A DNA stretch of 64,000 bases from Eutreptiella sp. 'Long Island Sound 2002'. Taxonomy: Eukaryota > Euglenozoa > Euglenophyceae > Eutreptiales > Eutreptiaceae. The position numbers and the translations under genes are program-made. Below the pieces are notes generated by a model. It ran no database searches. It was not told the origin of the DNA and worked only from the letters and a program-made list of their open reading frames with translations. Shown here piece after piece: positions 10,520-22,200 of this stretch. The stretch is taken from contig OZ038392.1 in the NCBI GenBank assembly GCA_964036045.1, positions 42,642,978-42,706,977 on the forward strand. The letters are read 5' to 3'. Position 1 is the stretch's first letter. Every line of letters starts with the position of its first letter.

Positions 10520-13500
10520 TATCAATATTAAGAACTTTGTAGACCCCGTGGTTACAAATGCCCACGACGCGGCCGCGTCAAAGACATATTGGAAGTACAA
10601 GTTGCACGTGTTTGAGGGTTTTACCTGCAAGCAACAACTGAGGGCTGATCTAGAAAGTCAAAAAAAGGCAATTGGTGATGGGGGGGGGGGAAGAGCAGTG
10701 CTATTGGGAACAAATTTCGTGAGGAATGTAAGAAGCGTTCTTCCTTCTTTCTATCCCACGTGTGCTCAAACATGACGGGTTGGCTTTGCAGCTGCAAGCT
10801 GGTATCAGTGGTCTCAAAGCCCGTGGTCCTTTTGGGAGGCGTAGTGCAATTTGTGCCGGGTTCCTTCAAAATGTGTTCGGTGCATGCGCGCCGCAAAGTT
10901 TGAGAAACCTGTTTTATTTCAGACTGTTCCGGAAACAAACCGGATGACTGAGAAATAGCACACGTTGATCTTTTGACACCATCGCTCCATCAATGTGAAG
11001 ACTACGGCCCCGGCTCAACGTGTAAAGCGTGGTAGGGAAGTCTCACCCTTTTGTTGTGGTTAAGGAGGAGGGGCGTTACTCCCTGGCTCCCAATGCTCAG
11101 CACGGGGACAAAATCAGAAATGGCCCACCTGCGGCACACTTACGGCGGCAGAAAGTGTTCTCAAAGGGCCGAGGTTGAATTGAAGGGGAGTTAGACCACA
11201 CCACTTGACTGGGCGGACGCCTGATGGGCAGGCTAGTGCGAGTGTATGAAATGGCATTCGACCAATTTTGTTGCATTTCATAATTGCTTGGCTGCTGAGG
11301 CATCCAGTGCTGATGCTCCTACAGGGTACCACTGTGACTGATTTTAGTGGTTGGTTGAACACACATGCTGCTGAGGTTTGGTTGTTGCTGCTTTTTGTAG
11401 TGGAGCATGCACATGAGGTATTTGGCCTCATGGACAAGGTTCAAGTCTGTGTGGCAGCCACTTTCTGTGCATGTGGCGAGAACTTGTGATGCATTGTGTT
11501 TTCAACGGAGTGCGGAGTGCACCAGCTCCATTGCAAATTGCAATAGGTTTTGGAAACCAAGAGCCTTTGACCATTCACACAACAACGGTTGGAGCGTAAT
11601 AAAGCATTGGGTCAAAACATGTATCACAATGCCTCTTGGCATGCAAGCTGCTTGAGGTACTTACTGATGCGCGTGCCAAACTGTGGAAGTACCTAAGCAA
11701 GCACAAGCAACTGTCCAAAGACACCAGAATTTTGGACCCAATCTAGATGGCTTTGCGTGCACTTGACATTGTTCCCTTTGATTTTATCCCCTCAAGTCCA
11801 ACACACATTGCTTGATAATGGGGAATGGAAGGTGTATTATGATAGTGTCATGCCTTCCACACCGCAGTTTGACATCCTTGGGTGGCGGGGGGGGGAAGGC
11901 TGTGCGCCTGCCCAACCTATACCACGTGGCGCGACACATACTAGCCATTCCGCATACTTCTTGTGATGTGGAGCTGTCATTCCCCTAAGGGTAATGATTG
12001 TCTTAATGCCCCAAGCCGAAGCTCATCTGGTTGACCAGCCGCGCTGTACAATTCTTTGTCTCCATGTGTGCATGCATTGCTAGGACAGATATCGTCTAGT
12101 CAAGCCCAGTGCCCCCCATACATAAGTACCCTCGTATTTCAGTGAGTTCTCTCAGAACCATTGCCTCATCATGCCAACAATTACACCTTGCCAACAGCTG
12201 CGCCTTTTATTGCCCATTGGCACATAGTTGAGCCAAAGAAGCCGTCACTAGTGCACGTTTTGCCTTCGGGGGGAATCAAGTACCGGATACTTAGCTTCTG
12301 TATACCCCCGGGACGCAGGTTTACGATCATGACTCTTTAGAACAATACCAAATGTTGCCTTGAGTTCACTGCCACTGCAGCTATCGAATATTTTTGGGGC
12401 TTTTTTGTGAGCCCCTCCCTCCCAGGGTGTTGTTTAGCAACATAGTACCTCGACAACGTTGGGCACTTAGATTAACCTTCACACTCATCAATGTGGTCAC
12501 TCACGTAAAAACCAAAGTCCTCCCAGCGGTGCCGGGGCCGTCACTCGGGATTCAAACCCAAGACCTCCGGCGTGCCTTTGCCTTCCGGGGGGGGGTCGTC
12601 ACAGAGGACAACAAGTCGTGACCCATGAATGTAGTGTGCTTGACACGCTGAATGCAAGGCTCCTACGTATCGTCATCCAAAAGTTTCCGAGCATCCGAAC
12701 ATTCGTGGAAAAATAGGGGAAATAGAAAAATGGAGGAAAATGGAAAAATGGGGGGAAATGGGCGGTTCAAACCCATGTCAAAATGTACAACAAAAGCAAG
12801 CATAAGAGACATTGGAAATGTGCAAATGCATTGGACAACAAACATCACTGTACTAAAGAACATAGTACCTTACCCTACCAGAAATGTGAGGGCTATGGCA
12901 GCGGAACAACACCATTGAAACAAAAAGACACATACGCCTTGTGGGTGCCTTCCTTCATAATGAGCTGCTTTGCGGAGCGCAAGTGCTTCCAAGCAGAGCC
13001 GCAAACTTGAATTGCTATGTGGTAGCGGCCTGGCATGCACAAGCGATGCAACACTCCTCATCTAGAAGGGTGTGATCCCCTCCCACACTTTGCACATTCC
13101 TCTGGATGGCATCGGTAGATCAATGTGCAAATCCTCCTCGGTACTATTTTTGTAGCCAAACATTTCAAATGACCGTTGAATTGTGGCTTTGTGGATTTGG
13201 GCCAAGATGGTCCCTGGACAGAACAGCATGTAATACCATTGCGGACCGTGGTGTTGCCATTGATTCCACCCCTCAACAAGGGACTGCCCTCAGGACCGGT
13301 GGATGCCCCCGCCTAAAAAAAAAACCTTGAATTGGCTTTGTGTCTGTTGTAGGCTTTATTGTTTCTATATTTTGAGGCAATTGATGCACTAGCAATGAGG
13401 GGGCAATCCAGGCATAGGAAGCAATTTGAGGGTCCGCTAAAAGGGGTTGCCCTCCTTACCTTCTCCCACCCTCTGGTCTCCTCCAGAACATGCCAGTCCC

Positions 13501-14150
13501 AATACAGGGCACTACATCATCATGCACACTCTCTGGCAGAGTTTGGTTACAGATCATTGTTGCTGCACGTGAGTTGGACCTCACACATCAAAAGGATTCA
13601 TCCACCCAACCCCCAAGACCTTTCAATTGAAATGTCTGAGTGTGCTTCATCATTGTCAATGCCACTGATGCTATTGGACTGCAACCGCTCTTTTGGTTCC
13701 TCCATCTTCTACAAGTGGCAGCAATATGAGCGCCAGTTGAAGTACAGATGCGAGATGTGTGTAGGGGGGTGCCTGAAGCGCAATGCGCGCGCAGTGCAAC
13801 TATTTGGGCGTATGGCCGGAGTAGAAACCCATACTTTGTGGTACTTTGAGCATCATTGTTGTTTTGTGGTAGGTTTTGATGGATTGGAGATATGACTTTT
13901 TTGGATTTTCACCCTGTTTCACCCATTTCTACCTTTTTGCACACATTTTTTGCTCATTTCCACCACATCCACTCTTTTTCTACGTTGATTTCTCCCCACC
14001 ATGGGGACCCCGAGAAGGCAGGGGTGATGTAGCTAGTTGGCCCAGTTGTGGGCCTTCAACCTTGTAGTGCTATTCAGGAAACCAAGCCAATTATCGTCAC
14101 CCTTCCGTTGCTATTGAGGGTAACAGGTGCGCAGTTCTCTCCTCCACGTT
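10520..14150. other. Intergenic, degenerate open-frame fragments
   Basis: Several interrupted protein-like stretches on the + strand (11268-11960, 13359-13895) are broken by stops and frameshifts. They may be relics of mobile elements, but I find no family motif. A G run lies at about 10680-10690, and 12690-12770 is A/G-rich with repeated GGAAAAATGG. Confidence 0.35.
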
Positions 14151-14275
14151 GGAGGCCCCTCGAGTTGGGTGGACTCCCACGCTTCGGTGTGGCCTCTTGA
14201 GTTGGGGATATGGACTCCTGCGCTTCGTTGTGGCCCCGTGAGTTGGGGATACGGAATCCCACGCCCCATATACAC
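14151..14275. repeat. Imperfect 41-45-bp tandem repeat, 3 copies
   Basis: Each copy contains GAGTTGGG, then GGA, then CGCTTCG, preceded by GGCCYC. Found just upstream of the transposase remnant. Confidence 0.65.
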
Positions 14276-14379
14276 GAGAAAAGCACTAGAGCTCACCCTC
14301 TTGACCCCCAAAAGGATGGCGTTCAATGGTGGATTAAGCGTTGTGGCGGTTCCCAGTCCTTAAGGACGCAAATCAGTTA

Positions 14380-14880
14380 TATGGGTATTGATGCCTACTC
14401 TGCCGAGGAGTTTTGGCTAAAGTATGGGCACACTGAGATACTTCCACGCGAACATTTGTTCCGCCTCTTTTTTTTTTCTTCCCTGAAGCACACTCCGCCT
14501 TCTCATTTAGGATCGCAAAGGGCCCAAAAGGAGCAAGGGGCATTACATGGATTATGAGATTGGCTCCATGGATGGTGCATACAAGGGGCACCTCCATGTG
14601 GCATGGCCATTTATCGGTCGAAAGACTTTGACCGAGCGACAAAAGAAGTACAATGATGTTCATGGTTTCTACAGGGCACGTATTGAGCACTTGTACGCAC
14701 ACATGCGGCATTGGGGCATCGTAAGGAACATGTAGAGGGGATCCAGGAGTGAGTTGCATGAGTATGTGCGTGTACTCTTGCATTTGCAGCAATTTTTGAT
14801 TTGAAGACAAGTATGGTACCCTCCATATGGTCGTGGGAACACGTACCTGCACATGTATGGACCGCACCTACACAGGAGGA
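14380..14880 (+). pseudogene. PIF/Harbinger-like DDE transposase remnant
   Basis: The stretch 14547-14735 encodes Asp-Gly-Ala-Tyr, a hydrophobic strand, then QKKYNDVHGFYRARIEHLY. This matches the end of DDE_Tnp_4 (Harbinger-type) transposases, where an Asp strand is followed by an arginine-rich helix with the final catalytic acid in R-x-x-E. Upstream, about 14380-14460 encodes a fragment with EEFWLKYG in another frame. Downstream, 14738-14860 continues as LHEYVRVLLHLQQFL, then a stop, then a YPPYG motif. Frame changes, stops and the missing first acidic residue show a decayed copy. Family assignment rests on these motifs only. Confidence 0.55.
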
Positions 14881-15866
14881 AAATGATGATGAGGATATTG
14901 TGGGTGATGATGGGGGTGTATGTGCCCTTTGCTGCACCAAGTCTGACCCTGAAAAGATGTCCATGTGTGGCACTTCTCTAATTCTGCAATTGTGTCATGT
15001 TGTGCACACAAGTTGCGTATTCTCAATTTGTACGTAGTTGACAATGGAACAAAAAGACGGTTGTGTGTTGTTGACGGTGGCGGCCAATGCCCTGTTTATG
15101 GCTTTTCCAGTTGTGCATGATGTGTGTTATGTGAAGGGAAGGTAGTTTGCAACTTTCTTGAGCTGGGGCAGTTTGGGTTACCTAATTCTAAGGGCGTTTC
15201 CAAGGGGTGTGCCCAGGGGATCTTCGAGGGGAACATAGTCTAAAAGTAGTGCACAGTGTGCACGTGCAGTGCAAGGATTCCCCCTAGCACTGGAGCGCAC
15301 GTACAAATTGCATGTGCAGTGTATCGGTTCTGTCTGTTTTTTTATCGCAACGGTTGGCATGGTTCGCAGTCTGTTGCATGAACTGCTGAAAGCAGGGCCG
15401 TGCACCACTCTCTGAACATTGCTGTGGTGTGCGCTGGCACTTCCGGCCGATCGTTCGTGGGTGCGTTGCAGTCGAAGCGGCCCGGATGACCCCCCCCAAG
15501 GTAGAGCGCTTGAATGACCTTTGCCCCCCGCCCCCCCCCCCCCCAGGTAGAGCGCTTGAATGACCTTCGCCCCCCCCCCCCCCCCTAGCGGTGCGAGTGT
15601 ATGAGGAGGTGGTGAGCGGCTGTGTCAGGGCTGTATGGTGGTGAGACGTTCTGTCGGCTTTCCTGCCGCCAGTAAAGGCTTTGCACGCAGCCATTCCCAT
15701 GGAACATAGGCATAGGGGTGGGGGTGGCGAACGGAAATTGCTGCAAATGGTGCTCTGGCCGATGGCGCATGGGGAGCAACTGACAGCAGGTCTGCAGACA
15801 CCCCACACCCCACAACCCACGCGTCCATTTCATTTGCCTGCCGCAGCCGCTGAGGGAACCGGCTCC
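14881..15866. other. Intergenic, upstream region of the SDR gene
   Basis: No gene supported. About 15496-15587 holds two tandem copies of a block GGTAGAGCGCTTGAATGACC each followed by a C-rich run. The frame of the SDR first exon is open back to about 15681, so a longer N terminus cannot be excluded. No TATA-like or other promoter element was convincing. Confidence 0.4.
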
Positions 15867-16248
15867 ATGGCCTTTTGGGCAAGCTCCGCCACTCGTGCAC
15901 TGGCACGTGTGGCCTGCCGCCGCCTCTTTCAACGACGCAGCCTGTACACGCCGTACACATTCGGCCGTCACGATGGCAAAGTCGTTGTGGTGTGCGGCGC
16001 CGGCAACCCCCCGATGGAGGGACTTGGTATTGGGGCGACCACGGCCGTGACATTCGCTCGCCACGGCGCCAAAGTTGTGTCGGTGTCCAACGCCGAGCTC
16101 AACGCCCAGACCGTCAACTCGCTCATTGTTGATGAGGGTCACTGTGGCCTGGCGCATGTGGCGGACTGCAGGAACGGGGATGAGGTGCAGGCCTTGGTAG
16201 ACCGCGTGGTGGCAGAGTGGGGCCGTGTCGATACTGTGGTCAATGCAG
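15867..16248 (+). CDS. SDR exon 1: leader and Rossmann cofactor-binding half
   Basis: ATG at 15867 is followed by an Arg-rich leader, then [15 protein letters not shown], the first beta strand and cofactor loop. It continues through helix and strand repeats to [12 protein letters not shown], the SDR NNAG-type motif with Val for the first Asn. The donor is GCAG|GTTGGA after 16248, phase 1. An in-frame ATG at 15681 exists, but its extra residues are His/Gly/Pro-rich and unlike a protein start. Confidence 0.88.
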
Positions 16249-19200
16249 GTTGGACCGCTGACGTGCGACTTGTCATCTGTTTGCCTGACTTCACGGACCC
16301 CGTGACATATGTACCCCCTTACGGATGCACAGCCTTGTTGAAGCCCGGCGTGGGGCACGCCTGCGGCGCCTTTTGGAACATGAGAGTGAGCGTTGGATAG
16401 TCTGTTGAGGGCGTGATTCCCGGGTGACGATTGTGGCCAAGCATGGCGACCCTGTGTCATCTTCTGAAATGACCCTGAGGCAAGTGAATCCTGAGGAATT
16501 TGGACAATAGCGGTCTCTGCAACTCATGTCGACACAGCAGAAGTGGGCTGCAGTCTCCAGTACAAATGTTGTTACGACCAGACACAGCTGTTCACAGGCA
16601 TGATTCAGCCCATTGTTCCCACTATAATCGGCTCACAATTACGTCATCCTGCCTTCTTTGCCCAGGGAACCGCGGTCAGAGCAACAACAGTCGGGCGTGG
16701 TCGCCGTGATTAGCCATAATTCGACGACAATTGTCACCGCGGGCATCAGTCCCTCAACGCATGCACTGCTGTCCGAATGACGTCCCCCGTACCTGGGTAC
16801 CACTTTTTTCGGGGGAGGGGCAGGGATGTAGTAGAAGGCTGAAAACCATAGGAAGAGGGACCCCCCCCTCCCCCTGTACCCCCTCCCCCCCTCCCCCTGA
16901 ATTCACCACCCCCACCCCGAATGCATGATGCGGCTATGGCTGTGGCAGGGCTTGGGACTGTGCTTATGGCAGTGGTAGGGTGGCAGAGTAAAGTAGAGTA
17001 GAGGCTGGTCAAACAACGGAAAAACCGCATACCAAAGTAAAAACACCAAAATAAATTACTGATTTCATTTTCGACCTCTTCAGAAAACCATAAAACAAAC
17101 TTTTCAAATTTGCCCGGTAAGCCGTGAGGACAGTAGTATCACTGATGCCAATGATTCCTCGCAGTCAAGCTCTGATTCGGGCCCTGAGTCTAGCCCCCCA
17201 CCTCCACTTCAAGCCATGGGTATTGGGGTCCAAAACTACATGGAAACACCTCCCATGTTCTGCAACATGATTCAGGTACAACAATGAGGCATTCCTCGAA
17301 TAGTGAGAACGTCTAAACTAGAAACGAGACTATTCCCCTATAAGCATGCCCGCAGTCCCTTGCACTTGTAAGTTACATCTCAGTCCAATGCACTCACATG
17401 TCTGGCCAGTGCCGCTCCGGCGGGCTGACAACCATAAGAGGAGGGGGGGTCAGGCCAACCCCCCCCCCCCCCATCCTCTCTTCTACCACATGGCTGGGGG
17501 CTGGGGTAGGGTGGGTGGGGGTTGGGGTGACCCCCCTAATTCATGCCCCCTGTGTGGGCCCACTGGTGAGGACTTAGCCGTTTCACCTCCGTGCCATGCC
17601 TAGGTTGAAACATTGTGATTTCTAGATGATTGCTGAGTGGCCTTGGGCCAAGCTTGGGTGATCATTTGATGACAATGGAAGTGCATGTAAACCCATTGGG
17701 AGCCATAATTGGACCCACCTTTGGGATGTCCATGGGCCTGTGAGAGGGATATTTGTAGGCAAATATCAGCACACTGTTGGGCCACTTGCTTAGGGCAATT
17801 TTTCTGCGAGGTGGACTTGCCAAAGGCAATAGAATTTCTCGTTCGTTTTGTACCACAGAAGGAACCCAAGGCCTCCAAGCACAAGGCAGGTTGGGTGGTT
17901 TCAAGTGGAATCACAATCTACTCTTTTGGGGGGCACATCCGGCTTCCTGCATTTCCATAACTACATGAAGGTGTACGTGTGTGTGTGTGTGGGTGGGTGG
18001 GGGGTGGGTGGGGGGGCTACTAAGTGCAACTTGCAGTCCCCCCCCCTTTTTTTTGTCATACCAGCACCAGTGGGAAGATATTTGGTTTGCTAAAGGTGCT
18101 GGAGAAAATTTTTCATGACATACAATTTCATGGGAAAATGTGAGAAGAAGTTAAGGAATGCGAACAGACTGGATGATGGGTAGGCTCATGGCGTACATTC
18201 CAAGCCTCACACTGTTTACCCCTCTAGTTTCTAGGGCGTATTGGCTGGATGCCACTTTGCCACACGCCCCGCTTCATAGCTGGTCACACTGGCAGACAGC
18301 GGGGGTGGGGCAGGGTTTGTATTAAACCCAACATAGACCGGTCCAAGAGCACCAACTGGGTGCCCTAATGAACAAGAAGGCAATTCTCTGATCTGAGCCA
18401 GAAGACAGGGGGCTGCTGCGAACATTGCCCGGCGAACACTGGGCGATCTGATATGAACTGATGAGTGCCGAAGGCCTTGTGAAGGCAGGCATGGCCGGAG
18501 TGAAGTGGCAGGTCTACACATGACCTTTGAGGCCCCTGCTGTCCGCCACGTACAAGTCATGTGAACAAGGAAGACGGAGCTCAGGGTCAAAGTCTAGAGC
18601 CCCACAACAAGGAAGGATCCCCAGCAGGTGCCCTACTCTATCCAATCCTGCTACTAGCCTTTTGGGGTAATGAATGCTGAAAATAGGGGTGGTTGTACTC
18701 GTGAAGTAGTTCCAGAAGTTGCTGGTGTATGGCTCTGTCAAACTGTGTCAGTCTGGAGGCTTCATCCACACTGACTGCATTCGTGTTTAGTGGCGAGCTC
18801 TGAGAATTGCACAGTATTGGCCTCAAAGGGGGGGGTAGGTGCTGTTTTCATGTACATGTGGACCTCCGTGGTTTTGATCTAGCAACCTCTGCGAGGTGAT
18901 TCTAGTGCCTTCGGCAAGTCTACCTCGCAGATAGTCGCATGGAGCAATGCACTTGGCCCAAGAGTGGGCTGATATTGCCTAAAAGTAGCCCTCTCACAGG
19001 CCCATGGACACCCAACAGGTGGGATTAAGTGGCGCTGCTTGGCTCCCCATGGGTTTGTATGTACTTCCATTGTCACCAGGTGATTGTCACTCAAGCTTGG
19101 CCCAGGGCACCTAGGAGTCATCGGAGGTCAGCCAGAATCATGATTTTTCAACCCATATGGTGCAAATAGGCCCAAAACAGCGCTTTCACATGCCAATAAG

Positions 19201-22200
19201 CACCACTAGGAGGGCCTAGTTGGTGCTGCGTGGCTCTACAGGCCAACCAAGTTTTGCCCACAGTGGTGCAACTAGACACAAAATGGCACTTTTAGGACCC
19301 AATAAGCACCACTAGGAGGGGCTAATTGGTGCTGCATGGCTCCGCATGGCTTTACATGTACTTCCATTGTCACCAAATGAATTTCCAAGCCTAGCCCAAG
19401 GGCCCCTCGGGGTCCTCAAAGGTCACAAGAAAAAGTGCATTTTTCAGCCAACCCATGTAGGTCATTTTTTGTGAAAACGGTGTTCTCACGTCTTTCTAAT
19501 GGGCCATGACCAACCCTAGGCAAGGCCAGAGGCTGCAAAAAACGTCCTTTTCCATCCCAGCATGGGTATATTGTCACAACATCCCCTATCGCACCCCTCT
19601 CGGGGAGGACCACAGGGTCACCAAAGCCACCAAAAACGCCAACATTAAAAAAATAGCTTAAAAGTGCAGAAACTGCAGTAGCGCCTTTCCCACTCCACCC
19701 ACATAAATCCCATGGAGCCGGGCCCTGAAAACACTTTTTTTGGGGGGGGGTCATTGTTTTGATTCCCTCATCTCTCCCTCACCCAATGCCCCCCCAGGGC
19801 AGAAAGAATAGGCAGGGCCCAGACACAAATTTGGAAGCATGGATAAGACAATGAAGCGAATAGCATTCAAGGCACAATATGTGGGGTGTGGCATCACAAA
19901 GTTGCAAGACTGAAAGAGGCTTGTACGACCGGTTGTGTCATACGGTTCCTGATGAAGGTGGAGTAGAGGGGTGCTTTTGTAAAACCAAGATTGCTGTCAG
20001 CACCGAGAAACTTCTCCCACTTCCTCTCGTGCTTTCATTGAATGCCATCTTGATAGGCAATCAACTCTATAACGGCTAACCCCTCAACGTTTGCAGCAAC
20101 TCTGTGTGGCTTGTCACAGAGGGGGTCAAACTTGAGGCACAGAACTTTGTGCGTTGGGGCAACCAAGTGAGTGTCCCCAGCAAGGGGGGGGGGGTCAAAG
20201 TGGCCACGACTTGGAGTGTGCATCTGGATGCACCTGGTCAACGGCACGGGCAACAGCCTGTCTACAGGACAGCCGACCCTGGAATACTCAAGCAGGACAA
20301 GTCATCCAGGGGCTCCGTTGACACAACCAAAACACGTTTGGACCCACAGTGGGTCAGAATGAGCAGTGGCGAGAGGCCAATAGGCGCCGCCAAAGGCAAA
20401 CAACCTAATACCGAGGCCTTGTGCCAAAACCCCCCCACCCTCCCTAAAACAGTCAGTTTCAAGTGGGGTGGGTCCAGGGGGGATCCTGACCAAAAACTCA
20501 TGGGCGGATATGTCTTTTGGACGAAATAATGATTTTACAAATTGTTAAACCAGCCATTCAACCCCTTGGGGTAGGGTACGCGAATGTGGGGTGTAGCGGC
20601 CTGGCTCAAGGAGGGCCAGGGCCAGGGCCAGGCTCCAGTAGTGGTATGCAGTAGTCCATGAGGTTCTCCCAGGGTGCACCACCAGCCCCTGTGAGATGGC
20701 AGCACTGGGGAGGCCTCCGACAACGACACTTAATTGCCTCTTGCCCATATCTGCGCTGCGACGAGCCTTGGAGGGCTAGAGTAGAGGGCCAGTGGCTGGG
20801 TAACACCGCTCCCCTGCTAGCCCCCTGCCACAACTGCGTCCTGGAGCTTAATGGAGCAGTAGCCCTCCTTGTATGCCATTACCCTCCTGACTTGGCCCCT
20901 GAAAAGCTTCCAGCACCCTTACTCCCCATCCCCATCTGTCGCCATGCTTGCCTCACAGGCATCCACAGTGCACTACCTATGGGCTTTGACAAGATGACAG
21001 AAGAGGCATGGGAACAAGGCATTGACCTGAACCTGAAGGCGCACTTCAACATCATCCACAAATTTCTGCCGCAGTTTGTAAAGCAGCAGTCCGGCTGCTT
21101 CATTCACTACACCACCATCGCAAGGCATGGGCGTGTATCTATGCAGCAGCATTGTCTGTCCAGTGTTGCTTGTGACCCTTCAGAATGCATTGCAGCTGCA
21201 TATGAAAGATCTATAAGGGAGAGGATGTTTTTCATTTTTCGGTTCCAGATGTAGAACCTGAGGTACCCTGACCAAGTGGGTGTATTCAGAATGTAATCGA
21301 TCAGTGGCTGTGGGTGCGCAAAAGGCGTTGGTGAGGACGATCCCACCACCCACGACACCCCACACCCCACACCCCACATCCCACATCACACACCACACCA
21401 CACCACACACCACACACCACACACCACACACCACACACCACACACCACACACCACACACCACACACCACCCACGACACCCCACACCCCACATCCCACATC
21501 ACACACCACACCACACCACACACCACACACCACACACCACACACCACACACCACACACCACACACCACACACCACACACCACACACCACACACCACACCA
21601 CACACACCACACACCACACACCACACACCACACACCACACACCCCACACCACACACCACACACCACACACCACACACCACACACCACACACCACACACCA
21701 CACACCACACACCACACACCACACACCACACACCACACACCACACACCACACACCACACACCACACCACACACACCACACACCACACACCACACACCACA
21801 CACCACACACCACACACCACACACCACACACCACACACCACACACCACACACCACACACCACACACCACACACCACACACCACACACCACACACCACACA
21901 CCACAAACATACCACATACCATACACACTGCGTGCTGCACCACTTGTTGGTGCCAATTGGAGGATTGAAGGGTCTTGTTGGTGTGGAAATAGCTTGTTCA
22001 TCAATTTTTGTCACCATACAGGTGGCCAAGGCAATACATGGCCGTCCAACACAACGAAGGAATGTGGCACTCATATAAGATCCTTTCAATTTGGTTTTGG
22101 CCATTTTTCGGCCCTTTTAAGGCTTTTTGGGAACTTGCATGGGCTAAACTGGGCCAAAAACAGCATGAAATAGCCGAAACCATTCGTCTGAGCACCCCAG

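Larger units (their letters stand above)
16249..20958 (+). other. SDR intron 1 (4.7 kb)
   Basis: GT-AG, phase 1. It contains C-rich runs (16860-16915, 17459-17472), an inverted pair of a dispersed repeat (17636-17845 and 18885-19110), GT-rich low complexity near 17970-18015, a diverged repeat copy near 19320-19410, and one copy of a second dispersed repeat (about 20450-20610). No exon was seen. Confidence 0.75.

Noticed and set aside
12545-12565. Isolated B-box-like GGTTTGAATCC on the minus strand
   Set aside because: No A box at suitable distance and no match to the SINE body.
15585-16460. Minus-strand open frame of 291 codons over SDR exon 1
   Set aside because: Antisense shadow of a high-confidence exon. 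No motif.
21180-22173. Long Cys/Val/Trp and His/Thr/Pro open frames
   Set aside because: Translations of the heptamer satellite.
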